Below are positions 22,324 through 29,282 of a stretch of 33,548 nucleotides of DNA, in pieces. The position numbers and the translations under genes were made by a program. This DNA is from Herbiconiux sp. (lineage in GTDB: Bacteria; Actinomycetota; Actinomycetes; Actinomycetales; Microbacteriaceae). Each line of letters opens with the position of its first letter. Within the stretch, counting starts at the first letter, position 1. Below the pieces are notes generated by a model. The model was not told where the DNA came from and searched no databases. It saw only the letters and a list, made by a program, of their open reading frames with translations. The DNA is taken from assembly GCF_023264895.1 (NCBI RefSeq), contig NZ_JAHFUY010000046.1, forward strand, positions 1-33,548, read 5' to 3'.

Positions 22324-23781
22324 GTGGCGGTGGTGGGCACGCTCCGTACTCCCGTGGTCTGCGGTGTCGACATCGGCAGCACCAACGCCAAGGTGGTGGC
22401 GCTCGACGAGGGCGGCACCGTGCTGGCCCGCGCCTCCCGCCGCACGCCCCGCGACGGCGACGGCCTCTGGATCGACGCCGATGCCCTCGTCGACGCGCTC
22501 GAGGAGATGATCCTCGAGGTCTGCGGGCGGCGGCACGAGGTGCAGGCGATCTGCGTGGCCGGGGTTGGCGAGGACGGCGTGCTCGTCGACGAGTCGCTTC
22601 GGCCCGTGACGAAGGCGCTCGCCTGGTTCGATCCCCGGCGCAGCGGCATCTTCCGCGACCTCGAGCCGGGGCTCGGGCCGATTCCCGGCGACGGCGCGTT
22701 CGACGTGGGCGGATTCGACACCGAGGCCGATCCCGTGCGCACGCTCGTCGGCTGGCGGTGGGCACGCGAACAGGCAGGCGACTCCTCTCCCCACCTCTGG
22801 ATCGCCCTCGCCGACCACGCCGCCCTCCGCTGGACCGGGCGCCCGTTCCTCAGCGACACCCTCGCCTCCCGCACCGGCGCCTGGCGTTCGCGCGATCGGT
22901 CCTGGTCGGCCGAGCGGGTCGAGCTCACCCTCGGCTCGGTCGGGATGCTGCCGGCCGTGCTGCGCACCGGCGACCCCGTCGGCGAGATCACGTCGCCGAC
23001 GCTCCGTGCCGCGGGCGTGCTGGCCCCGGATGCCATCGCCGTCGTGGGTGGGCACGACCACCCGATCGGTGGCTGGGTCGTCGACCAGCTCGTGCCGGGC
23101 GCCGTGCTCGACTCGATGGGCACGGCCGAGGTGGTGGTGGCGCAGTCGCCGGTGGCCGGGCTCGCGCGACGGGACTTCGTGGACGTCGCCCCCGGGATCC
23201 GCTCGACCGGCACGACCCTGCTGCGGGTGGAGGAGCTGTCGCGGAACGTGGAGTGGGCGGCGCAGGATCCCGAGGTCGGGCGGTCGCTGCGCGCCCTGCT
23301 CGAGGGCGGGATCGCCCCGGTGCCGGTGCTCGAGGACGGCCACTTCGTGCCCGGCCGTCGTGGCGGAGGCTGGCCCGCCTATGCGCTGGATGCGCCGAGC
23401 GATCCGCTGTCCCGCGCCTCGGCGGTGCTGGGCGCCCTCGCCTGCGCGGGGCGCGATGCGGTGGCGGCGGTGCGGGCGGGGCTGGAGGTGCGGGCCGGGC
23501 TGGACGTGCGATCGCCGGCCGTGTCCCCGGGTCGCCCGCCCGAGATCCGGCTCGCCGGAGGGTGGGTGCGTTCGCCAGGGTGGGTGGAGATCAAGGCCGC
23601 CGTGAACGGCTACCGCACGGCAGCCATCCTCGAGCCCGAGGTCACCGCGGTGGGTGCGGCGATGCTCGCGGCCCGGGCGCGCGGCTGGTCGCCGGATCCG
23701 GCGCGAGCGCTCGGCGGCACTCAGCTCGCAGCGACGTTCACCTCGAGCGGCACGACGTCGGTGAGCACCCAGGTCTCGTAG
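22324..23781 (+). CDS. FGGY-family carbohydrate kinase, copy 3 (3' end overlaps GntR-2)
   Basis: The protein is about 485 residues from the GTG at 22324; in-frame GTGs at 22330 and 22333 fit the GGGAGG ribosome site (22319-22324) better, so the true start is probably one of these. Motifs: VVCGVDIGSTNAKVVALD, VAGVGEDGVLVDE, ALAWFDPRRSGIF, VVGGHDHPIGGW and LDSMGTAEVVV, then IRLAGGWVRSPGWVEIKAAV. It belongs with copy 1. The final 20 codons, TFTSSGTTSVSTQVS and before, are antisense to the conserved end of GntR-2, giving a 61-bp convergent overlap. This suggests the natural end was replaced when the regulator gene came to lie there. Confidence 0.88.
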   Translation: MAVVGTLRTPVVCGVDIGSTNAKVVALDEGGTVLARASRRTPRDGDGLWIDADALVDALEEMILEVCGRRHEVQAICVAGVGEDGVLVDESLRPVTKALAWFDPRRSGIFRDLEPGLGPIPGDGAFDVGGFDTEADPVRTLVGWRWAREQAGDSSPHLWIALADHAALRWTGRPFLSDTLASRTGAWRSRDRSWSAERVELTLGSVGMLPAVLRTGDPVGEITSPTLRAAGVLAPDAIAVVGGHDHPIGGWVVDQLVPGAVLDSMGTAEVVVAQSPVAGLARRDFVDVAPGIRSTGTTLLRVEELSRNVEWAAQDPEVGRSLRALLEGGIAPVPVLEDGHFVPGRRGGGWPAYALDAPSDPLSRASAVLGALACAGRDAVAAVRAGLEVRAGLDVRSPAVSPGRPPEIRLAGGWVRSPGWVEIKAAVNGYRTAAILEPEVTAVGAAMLAARARGWSPDPARALGGTQLAATFTSSGTTSVSTQVS

Positions 23782-24512
23782 TAGTCGAAGCGGGTGCCGT
23801 CGTGGTCCCACGAGAGCGACCGCACGCGCAGCACCGGGGTGCCCTCGTCGACGCCGAGTCGGGCGGCCACGGGCTCGGGGGCGCCGAGGGCGTGGATGAT
23901 GCGGCGAGCGCCCGCCGAGACGTGCCCGGCCTGGCGCAGGGTCGTGTTGACCGATCCCTCGCCCCGCAGCACGTCATCCGCCGCCGCCATCATGCGGCCG
24001 ACCCCGGCGGGGAACCAGTTGGTGCTGAACATCGCGATCCGGCCCTCGAGCGACCGCACGCGTTCGAGGCCGAACACCTCCTCGGAGGCGCCGAGCTCCA
24101 GAGCGTCGGCCACGTGCGCGGGCGGCACGGCGAACCGCGCCCCCACGACCTCGGTCTCGATGCCCGTCTGCCCGTGCCGCAGCTGCGACTCGAGGAAGCC
24201 CTGCTCGTCCTGCACGATCCAGCCCGACGGCTTGTCGCGCACCGACGCGAACATCCCCCGCCGCGCGACCTTTCGCGCGAGGCCCTCGGACTCGAGCTTG
24301 GCGAGGGTCTGCCGCACGGTCGCCCGCGACAGCCCGAACTCGCGCGTGAGCTCGAGCTCGCTCGGCAGCCGCTCCTCGGGAGCGATCTCGCCGCCCCGGA
24401 TGCGCTCGCCCAGGATGCCGAACAGCTGCTCGTAGTACGGAACCGGCGATTCCCGCTCGATCGACTTCGCCAAGGCCACCATCCCCTCGGCCGCCATCGT
24501 ATCGCGCTGCAC
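23721..24512 (-). CDS. GntR/UTRA (HutC-type) regulator, copy 2
   Basis: The protein is 263 residues. The GTG at 24510-24512 has GAGGAGACCG ideally placed; a GTG eight codons upstream and an ATG five codons downstream are less well served. VPYYEQLFGILGERI, the winged helix LPSELELTREFGLSRATVRQ and the UTRA domain (FGLERVRSLEG, FSTNWFPAGVG, FDYYETWVLTDVVPLEV) mirror copy 1 almost throughout. Differences concentrate in the linker, around residues 85-95, and in parts of the UTRA domain, so the two may bind similar DNA but different effectors. It converges on the third kinase and follows the toxin gene (24-bp gap). Confidence 0.93.
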   Translation of the reverse strand: MQRDTMAAEGMVALAKSIERESPVPYYEQLFGILGERIRGGEIAPEERLPSELELTREFGLSRATVRQTLAKLESEGLARKVARRGMFASVRDKPSGWIVQDEQGFLESQLRHGQTGIETEVVGARFAVPPAHVADALELGASEEVFGLERVRSLEGRIAMFSTNWFPAGVGRMMAAADDVLRGEGSVNTTLRQAGHVSAGARRIIHALGAPEPVAARLGVDEGTPVLRVRSLSWDHDGTRFDYYETWVLTDVVPLEVNVAAS

Positions 24513-24536
24513 CGGTCTCCTCGGAAGCGGAAGCAC

Positions 24537-24941
24537 CTAGTCGAAGAGCTTGAGCGTCTCCAGTCCACGCTCGTTGACGCTCACGACGTACGGGCCGGGC
24601 TGTCTCCCAGCCCGCCGGAAGATCGCCGCCTCGAGGTTGAGGAACCTCTGGGCCTTCTGAGCGCCCGTCAACTGGTTCTTTCCGAGGGCGAAGACCCTGG
24701 CGCCACTGGCGACGACCGCGCGCGCTTCGAGCGGACGCTTGGCGATCGCCTTGTCGCCCGTCAGAAGCACCTCTCCCTCGGCTGTGGCGTCGCGGATCCA
24801 GTCGATGTCGACGAGCGCCTGCGCGGTGACCGATCCGTACCGCTCGCGCATGCTGACCACGATCCATCCCGCCGCTCGAAGCGTCTCGGGAAGGAGGTGA
24901 TCGCCGAGGCTGCGATCGGTGAAGAACCGCGGACCCGGCAC
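24537..24941 (-). CDS. VapC45-like PIN-domain toxin
   Basis: The protein is 134 residues from the GTG at 24939-24941. It starts with PGPRFFTDRSLGDHLLPETL, with the first PIN acidic residue at about position 9. DIDWIRDATAEGEVLLTGDKAIAKR supplies further acidic residues, including the GDK motif. RVFALGKNQLTG and LNLEAAIFRRAGRQPGPY follow, a pattern of the VapC45-like PIN proteins. Length and gene order match the Mycobacterium tuberculosis Rv2018-Rv2019 pair as I remember it. It would be an RNase that inhibits growth when not bound by the antitoxin. The gene lies eight bases after the antitoxin stop. Confidence 0.82.
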   Translation of the reverse strand: MPGPRFFTDRSLGDHLLPETLRAAGWIVVSMRERYGSVTAQALVDIDWIRDATAEGEVLLTGDKAIAKRPLEARAVVASGARVFALGKNQLTGAQKAQRFLNLEAAIFRRAGRQPGPYVVSVNERGLETLKLFD

Positions 24942-24949
24942 GAGGCGAC

Positions 24950-25615
24950 CTAGGCGGCGGCCAGGACGAGGTTCTGAATGGTCTCGGTGGGCATGTCGAA
25001 GTCGGCGGCGACGTCCCGGATCATCTCACCGGCGGCGATGCGGGCGAGCACATCGTCGACTCGGACGCCGTAGGCGCTCAACGTGGGCTGACCGAAGTTG
25101 ATCTCGGGGTCGATCGTGTACTCCGCGCCGCTGGCCCTCGGAATCCGGAGCTGTCCGATGAATCCGTCCCGATAGTCCACCTGCTTCAAGTGCTCGCGGA
25201 CGATCTCCCCGAAGGCCGCCTGTCCGTTGCGCACGACGACCAGCCTGTTGTCATCGAGAGCCGAGTCGGACCGCCGCAGGTCCCAGAGGATCTCGGCTCC
25301 GTCGGTCTTCAGACGATCGCTGGCCAACGCGTGGTCGAGACCGATCTGGGATCGGAGCTGCTCCAGCGCCGGCCGTATACGCGAGACGGGCACGCCCGCC
25401 TTCGTGAAGGCCTTCACGATCCAGGCCTCCGCGAGACCGATGAACGGAACCGTGTATCCGCGACCGGGGCGGGCGACGGTGATGAAGGGCGGCTTCCGAT
25501 TGCCGGACGCCGTGGTGTAGCCGCTCGCCCAGTGGTTGAACGTCGACTGGGGCATCCCGAGCAGGCTCGTCGCTTCGCCCTGTGTGTACAGGGGGACCAG
25601 TGTGAGTTCGTCCAC
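24950..25615 (-). CDS. VapB45-like antitoxin (DUF433 C-terminal domain)
   Basis: The protein is 221 residues from the GTG at 25613-25615, with GGGAGAAGG seven bases away; an earlier start at 25657 is possible. The N-terminal part contains a MerR-like helix-turn-helix (YTQGEATSLLGMPQSTFNHW) that probably binds the operon promoter. The C-terminal part has INFGQPTLSAYGVRVDDVLA and a DUF433-like helix-turn-helix (GEMIRDVAADFDMPTETIQN). This two-domain structure and length (Rv2018 is about 239 residues) fit VapB45. Unlike most antitoxins, it is longer than its toxin. Autoregulation is expected. The 117-bp upstream gap has no clear promoter. Confidence 0.82.
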   Translation of the reverse strand: MDELTLVPLYTQGEATSLLGMPQSTFNHWASGYTTASGNRKPPFITVARPGRGYTVPFIGLAEAWIVKAFTKAGVPVSRIRPALEQLRSQIGLDHALASDRLKTDGAEILWDLRRSDSALDDNRLVVVRNGQAAFGEIVREHLKQVDYRDGFIGQLRIPRASGAEYTIDPEINFGQPTLSAYGVRVDDVLARIAAGEMIRDVAADFDMPTETIQNLVLAAA

Positions 25616-25693
25616 GATGCACCTTCTCCCGCTTCCTGGCCCAAGGTTAGCAATCACGCCAGAAGCCCCGCTCCAGGACGCAATGATCTGTGC

Positions 25694-25715
25694 AAAAAGA
25701 CCGCGAGGGCTGGTC
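25694..25715 (-). terminator. Candidate intrinsic terminator of the DUF445 gene
   Basis: On the minus strand GACC-N9-GGTC is followed by TTTTT (A-run 25694-25698 on the plus strand). It begins 17 bases after the DUF445 stop. The stem is short, so termination may be partial. Confidence 0.4.
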
Positions 25716-25732
25716 GAGCTGTGGAGAACCGC

Positions 25733-27013
25733 TCAGGCGAACAGCGCGTGCACGGCCGTCGCGATCGCGAAGATGCCGACGCCGGCGATCGCGCCCACCA
25801 CAGTGCCGTTGATGCGGATGAACTGCAGGTCGCGGCCCACCTGGAGCTCGATCTTCTCGGTGGTCTCGCGGGCGTCCCAGCGCTTGACCGTGTCACTGAT
25901 CACCGAGGCGAGATCGTGCCGGTACTTCTGCACCGCGTACCCCGCGGCATCGGCGATCCACGCGTCGACCTTGGCCGAGAGCGCGCGATCGCCCGAGAGC
26001 CGCACCCCGAGATCCACCAGCGCCGAGGTCGCCGACGACCGCAGCGGGCTCGCGGGGTCGGCGAGCGACTCCCCGAGCGTCGTCTTGACCGCCTCCCAGA
26101 GCTGACCGGCGAAGGAGCGCAGCCGCGGGCTCTCGAGGAACTCGGCCTTCATCCCCTCGACCCGCTCCCCCATCTCGGGGTCGTGCTGCAGCCGATCGGT
26201 GAGGTCGACGAGGTAGCCGTCGATCGCCACCCGCAGCGGATGCTCCGGATCCTCCCGCACCGCGTTCAGCACGCCGACCAGCTCCCGGTGGGCGCGCTCA
26301 TCGGCGAGATCGCGGGCGAACCCGGGGACCCAGCGGGGCAGACGGCCGGAGACGGCCTCGCCGAGCGCATCCGGATGCGCCGTGAGCCAGGCCTCGGCCG
26401 CGTCGACGAGGGCGTCGACGATGGCGCGCTGCTGGTCGGCGGCCACGAGCTCGGCCCCCACCCGGCCGAGCGCAGGCGCCCACTCCCGGTCGAACAGGTG
26501 CTCACGGGCGAGCCGCTCGATGAGCGTCTCGACGTCGTCGTCGCCGAGGAAGCGCAGCAGACCCTGCGCCATCACGGCACCCTCGGCGCTGGCGCGCTCC
26601 GCGTTCACCGGATCGGAGAGCCAGGCTCCCAGCCGGTCGGCCACGCTGAAGGTGGCGAGCTTGCTGCGCACCACCTCGTCGGAGAGGAAGTTCTGCTCCA
26701 CGAACTCGCCGAGGCTCTCGCCGATCTCGTCCTTGCGGTTCGGGATGATCGCCGTGTGCGGGATGCGCAAGCCCAGCGGATGCCGGAACAGCGCGGTCAC
26801 CGCGAACCAGTCGGCGAGCGCCCCCACCATCGCACCCTCGGCCGCGGCCCGCACGAAGCCCAGCCACGGATACCGGTCCTGGAACGCGAAGGCCACCGCG
26901 AAGACGACCGCCGAGAGCACCAGCAGCGACAGCGCGATGAGCTTCATGCGCCGGAGCCCGGCGCGGCGCTCCAGATCGGCCTCCGTGAGGAGGGAGTCGC
27001 GCGTGGTGGTCAT
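25733..27013 (-). CDS. DUF445-family membrane protein (YjiN-like)
   Basis: The protein is 426 residues from the ATG at 27011-27013 behind GGGAGGATCACG. A first transmembrane helix (LIALSLLVLSAVVFAVAFAF) is followed by the DUF445 hallmark AAAEGAMVGALADWFAVTALFRHPLGL-type region, split here as EGAMVGALADWFAVTALF and RHPLGLRIPHTAIIP. A long helical soluble part and a C-terminal second membrane helix (INGTVVGAIAGVGIFAIATA) complete the family layout. YjiN-type proteins have no established biochemical role. The gene starts 29 bp after the tRNA-Ser terminator, so it needs its own promoter or read-through; no clear promoter is seen. Confidence 0.9.
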   Translation of the reverse strand: MTTTRDSLLTEADLERRAGLRRMKLIALSLLVLSAVVFAVAFAFQDRYPWLGFVRAAAEGAMVGALADWFAVTALFRHPLGLRIPHTAIIPNRKDEIGESLGEFVEQNFLSDEVVRSKLATFSVADRLGAWLSDPVNAERASAEGAVMAQGLLRFLGDDDVETLIERLAREHLFDREWAPALGRVGAELVAADQQRAIVDALVDAAEAWLTAHPDALGEAVSGRLPRWVPGFARDLADERAHRELVGVLNAVREDPEHPLRVAIDGYLVDLTDRLQHDPEMGERVEGMKAEFLESPRLRSFAGQLWEAVKTTLGESLADPASPLRSSATSALVDLGVRLSGDRALSAKVDAWIADAAGYAVQKYRHDLASVISDTVKRWDARETTEKIELQVGRDLQFIRINGTVVGAIAGVGIFAIATAVHALFA

Positions 27014-27041
27014 CGTGATCCTCCCGAACCGCAAGGGAACG

Positions 27042-27072
27042 AAAAAACCGCCACATCGCGATGATCTGGCGG
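27042..27072 (-). terminator. Intrinsic terminator of tRNA-Ser
   Basis: On the minus strand CCGCCA-gat-CATCG/CGATG-TGGCGG forms a long stem, directly followed by TTTTTT (27042-27047). It lies 24 bases after the tRNA 3' end, which is the expected place and form of a factor-independent terminator. Confidence 0.88.
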
Positions 27073-27096
27073 CATTCTGACGAACGGCATGCAGTG

Positions 27097-27186
27097 CGGA
27101 GACGGTGGGATTTGAACCCACGGTACCCTTGACGGGTACTCCACCTTAGCAGGGTGGTGCACTAGGCCGAACTATGCGACGTCTCC
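27097..27186 (-). tRNA. tRNA-Ser (anticodon GCU)
   Basis: A 90-base class II tRNA. The acceptor stem GGAGACG pairs with CGTCTCC and the discriminator is G. The anticodon stem-loop is CCACC-CTGCTAA-GGTGG, giving anticodon GCU, which reads AGC/AGU serine codons. The long variable arm GTACCCGTCAAGGGTAC and the T-arm GTGGGTTCAAATCCCAC are typical of serine tRNA. CCA is not encoded. The 5' flank to the neighbouring hydrolase gene is only 19 bases. Confidence 0.97.
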
Positions 27187-27204
27187 TTGGCTTTCGCCTC
27201 CGCC

Positions 27205-27210
27205 ATCATA
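27205..27210 (-). promoter_or_regulatory. Candidate -10 box of tRNA-Ser overlapping a stop codon
   Basis: TATGAT on the minus strand lies 18 bases before the tRNA 5' end and includes the TGA stop of the upstream hydrolase gene (27206-27208). The expected -35 region shows no good match, so the call is tentative. If correct, the tRNA promoter is inside the neighbouring gene. Confidence 0.4.
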
Positions 27211-27940
27211 CGACATGCGAGCGCATGGTCTCGTGCAGGAAGGCGGCGACCTCGTCGGCAGCCGCCGCGAGGTGCTCCGCGTGGGTGTGGCCCGAGATCT
27301 TCACGCGCGGCTTGAACTCGTGCTCGCCGTCGTCGAGCCAGTGCACCCGGATGCGCGGATCGAGCGGGTAGCCGAGCACCTCCTCGCGGGTTCCGAACGG
27401 ATCGCGCGCGCCCTGCACGATGAGCGCCGGCGTCTCGAGGTGCTCGAGGTGCGAGGTTCGGAGCTTCTCCGGGGAACCGGGCGGATGGAAGGGGTAGCCG
27501 AGGCAGACCAGCGCCGCGACGCTGCCGGCGGCATGCAGCTCGTCGGCCACGAGACTCGCCACCCGGCCGCCCATCGACTTGCCGCCGATCGCCACCGCGG
27601 ACGACCCCGATCCGGCGGGCGACACCGAGTGACCGGGCGCCACCTGCGAAGCCAGCACAACCTGCACAGCCCGCACCGCCGCCCGGTACTCCCCCGCGAG
27701 CGTCTCGGCCCGGGGCGGCGGCTTCCGCGACCCGGAGCGACGGGCCGCCATGTACGCGAACTCGAACCGCGCCGTGCGGATGCCGCGCTCGGCCAGCAGC
27801 GCGCACATCCGGTTCATCCAGTCGGAGTCCATCGCCGCACCCGCACCGTGCGCGAGCACGAGCACCGGCGCCTGCACGGGCACCGGCGCGTCCGGACCCT
27901 CCCACAGGAGGTCGGGCACGGCGGCAGCAGGATCGACCAT
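27206..27940 (-). CDS. KANL3/Tex30-type alpha/beta hydrolase
   Basis: The protein is 244 residues from the ATG at 27938-27940, with no clear ribosome site. VLVLAHGAGAAMDSDWM gives the oxyanion region; GGKSMGGR has the nucleophile Ser122, VQGARDPFGT Asp180 and DDGEHEFK His207, so the triad is intact. The G-K-S-M-G-G elbow and HGAGA start are diagnostic of the KANL3/Tex30 branch of alpha/beta hydrolases, whose bacterial members have no assigned substrate. It lies ten bases after the LCP gene stop (27951) in the same direction and may be co-transcribed with that pair. Confidence 0.85.
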   Translation of the reverse strand: MVDPAAAVPDLLWEGPDAPVPVQAPVLVLAHGAGAAMDSDWMNRMCALLAERGIRTARFEFAYMAARRSGSRKPPPRAETLAGEYRAAVRAVQVVLASQVAPGHSVSPAGSGSSAVAIGGKSMGGRVASLVADELHAAGSVAALVCLGYPFHPPGSPEKLRTSHLEHLETPALIVQGARDPFGTREEVLGYPLDPRIRVHWLDDGEHEFKPRVKISGHTHAEHLAAAADEVAAFLHETMRSHVV

Positions 27941-27950
27941 GCCGTCGACG

Positions 27951-29282
27951 CTACTCGTTGCCCACCGAGCAGGTGTAGTCGGCCGCCGTCTGGCCCTTGA
28001 CGTTCGAGGGCAGCACGGTCGAACCGTCGGCGTTGACCGATCCGGGCTCGGGCTCGACGGGTGCCTCCGGATCGACCGGCGCCTCCGGATCCACCGGCGC
28101 CTCGGGATCCACCGGCGCCTCAGGATCGACAGGCGCAGGATCGACCGGCGCGGGATCAGCCGGCGCAGGATCGACCGGAGCGTTCGGGTCGACCACCGAC
28201 GCGATCCCGCCCGGCGCCTCCACCGCCACCGGCTGGTCAGCCCGGATCGCGGCGAACAGCACCTCGGCCGCCTCCGTGTCCGGCGCCACCTTGCCCTCGG
28301 GCACCCAGTCGGCCGAATACGACGGGAACGCCACGAACGTGACCTTCGACAGATCCATGTCCTTCAGCGCGAGCGCGATCGACACCATCGTGTCGGGCGA
28401 GGCCAGCCGGTCGGAGAGGATCATGTTGCTCGCCGCAGCCTTCGCGAGCCCGTAGAGCTTGCCGAAGTCGGTGAGCGTCGAGTCGCTCTTGACCGTGCGC
28501 ACGAGCGACGAGAGGAACACCTGCTGCGACGAGATGCGGCCGAGGTCGCTGCCGTCGCCGACGCCGTGCCTCGTGCGCAGGAAGCCGAGCGCATCCGCCC
28601 CCGCCAGGGGATGGGTGCCCGGCTCGAGGTAGACCCCCGTGAACGGGTCGTCGATCACGTCGGTGACGCAGACGGGAACGCCGCCCACCGCATTCGACAT
28701 CTCGATCACGCCGTTGAACTGGATCTCGGCCGCGAACGGCACACTGAGGCCCGTGAGCGACTCGACCGTGAGCGCCACACAGGCGAGCCCGCCCTGCGAG
28801 AGCGCCGTGTTGATGGGCGCCGTGTAGCCGCCGCCCTCGGGGCACTCGGGGAGGTCGACCACGAGGTCGCGCGGAAAGCTCACGACGGTGGCGTTGGAGT
28901 GGTCCTCGGCGATGTGCAGGAGCATCGTGACGTCGTTGAGCTCGCCGCCCTCGTCCTCGCCGTAGGCGTCGCCCTGGTTCGTGCGCGAGTCGCTGCCCAC
29001 GAGCAGGAGATTCACACCGCCGTCGATCGCGTCGATGGAGGGCGGGGGCGCCGCGCCCTCCTCCCCCGACTCGAGGTCGGAGGCGAGCGAGACGGTGCTG
29101 ATGGAGGCCGTCACGTCCCAGGCCGCGTAGGCCGCGATCGAGGCTCCGCTCACGAGCACGACGGCGAGCGAGGCGAGCGCGACCGTGCCGATGGCGCGAA
29201 GCGGATGCGGGGACGACAGGCGCCCGTGGCGCGCGATCGGCTTCGGGGGCGTGCGCTCCGGCCCGGACGTCTTGCGGCTAAT
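27951..29282 (-). CDS. LytR-CpsA-Psr (LCP) family protein, copy 1
   Basis: The protein is about 443 residues if translation starts at ATT (29280-29282). LCP enzymes transfer polymer from lipid carriers to peptidoglycan outside the membrane. After the KPIARHGR leader comes one membrane helix (about 29-53), then GVNLLLVGSDSR, TVVSFPRDLVVDLP and GFLRTRHGVGDGSDLGRISS with the conserved Asp and Arg residues. A Pro-rich VDPEAP linker and the terminal DYTCSVGNE follow. No ATG, GTG, TTG or CTG exists between the previous gene's overlap and KPIARHGR. ATT has AAGGGG seven bases upstream and overlaps the LCP-2 stop, so an unusual start is likely. The alternative is an ATG about 80 bases inside LCP-2. 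Confidence 0.88.
   Translation of the reverse strand: MSRKTSGPERTPPKPIARHGRLSSPHPLRAIGTVALASLAVVLVSGASIAAYAAWDVTASISTVSLASDLESGEEGAAPPPSIDAIDGGVNLLLVGSDSRTNQGDAYGEDEGGELNDVTMLLHIAEDHSNATVVSFPRDLVVDLPECPEGGGYTAPINTALSQGGLACVALTVESLTGLSVPFAAEIQFNGVIEMSNAVGGVPVCVTDVIDDPFTGVYLEPGTHPLAGADALGFLRTRHGVGDGSDLGRISSQQVFLSSLVRTVKSDSTLTDFGKLYGLAKAAASNMILSDRLASPDTMVSIALALKDMDLSKVTFVAFPSYSADWVPEGKVAPDTEAAEVLFAAIRADQPVAVEAPGGIASVVDPNAPVDPAPADPAPVDPAPVDPEAPVDPEAPVDPEAPVDPEAPVEPEPGSVNADGSTVLPSNVKGQTAADYTCSVGNE
28051..28182 (-). repeat. In-frame 18-bp and 15-bp tandem repeats (V-D-P-E-A-P linker)
   Basis: Four 18-bp units start at 28051, 28069, 28087 and 28105, close to GGATCCACCGGCGCCTCG. Four 15-bp units follow at 28123, 28138, 28153 and 28168, close to GGATCGACCGGCGCG. 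They encode the VDPEAP and VDPAP repeats of LCP-1. Both periods preserve the reading frame. A Pro/Asp-rich extended linker is expected between the catalytic domain and the C-terminal peptide. Confidence 0.9.

Noticed and set aside
21354-24953. A 1199-codon plus-strand frame across kinases 2 and 3 and GntR-2
   Set aside because: It is a shadow frame of low complexity (Arg, Ser, Pro, Ala) and crosses genes on both strands.
28051-28182. Possible CRISPR-like array
   Set aside because: The repeats are 15-18 bp, contiguous, in frame and without spacers. They encode a Pro-rich linker.
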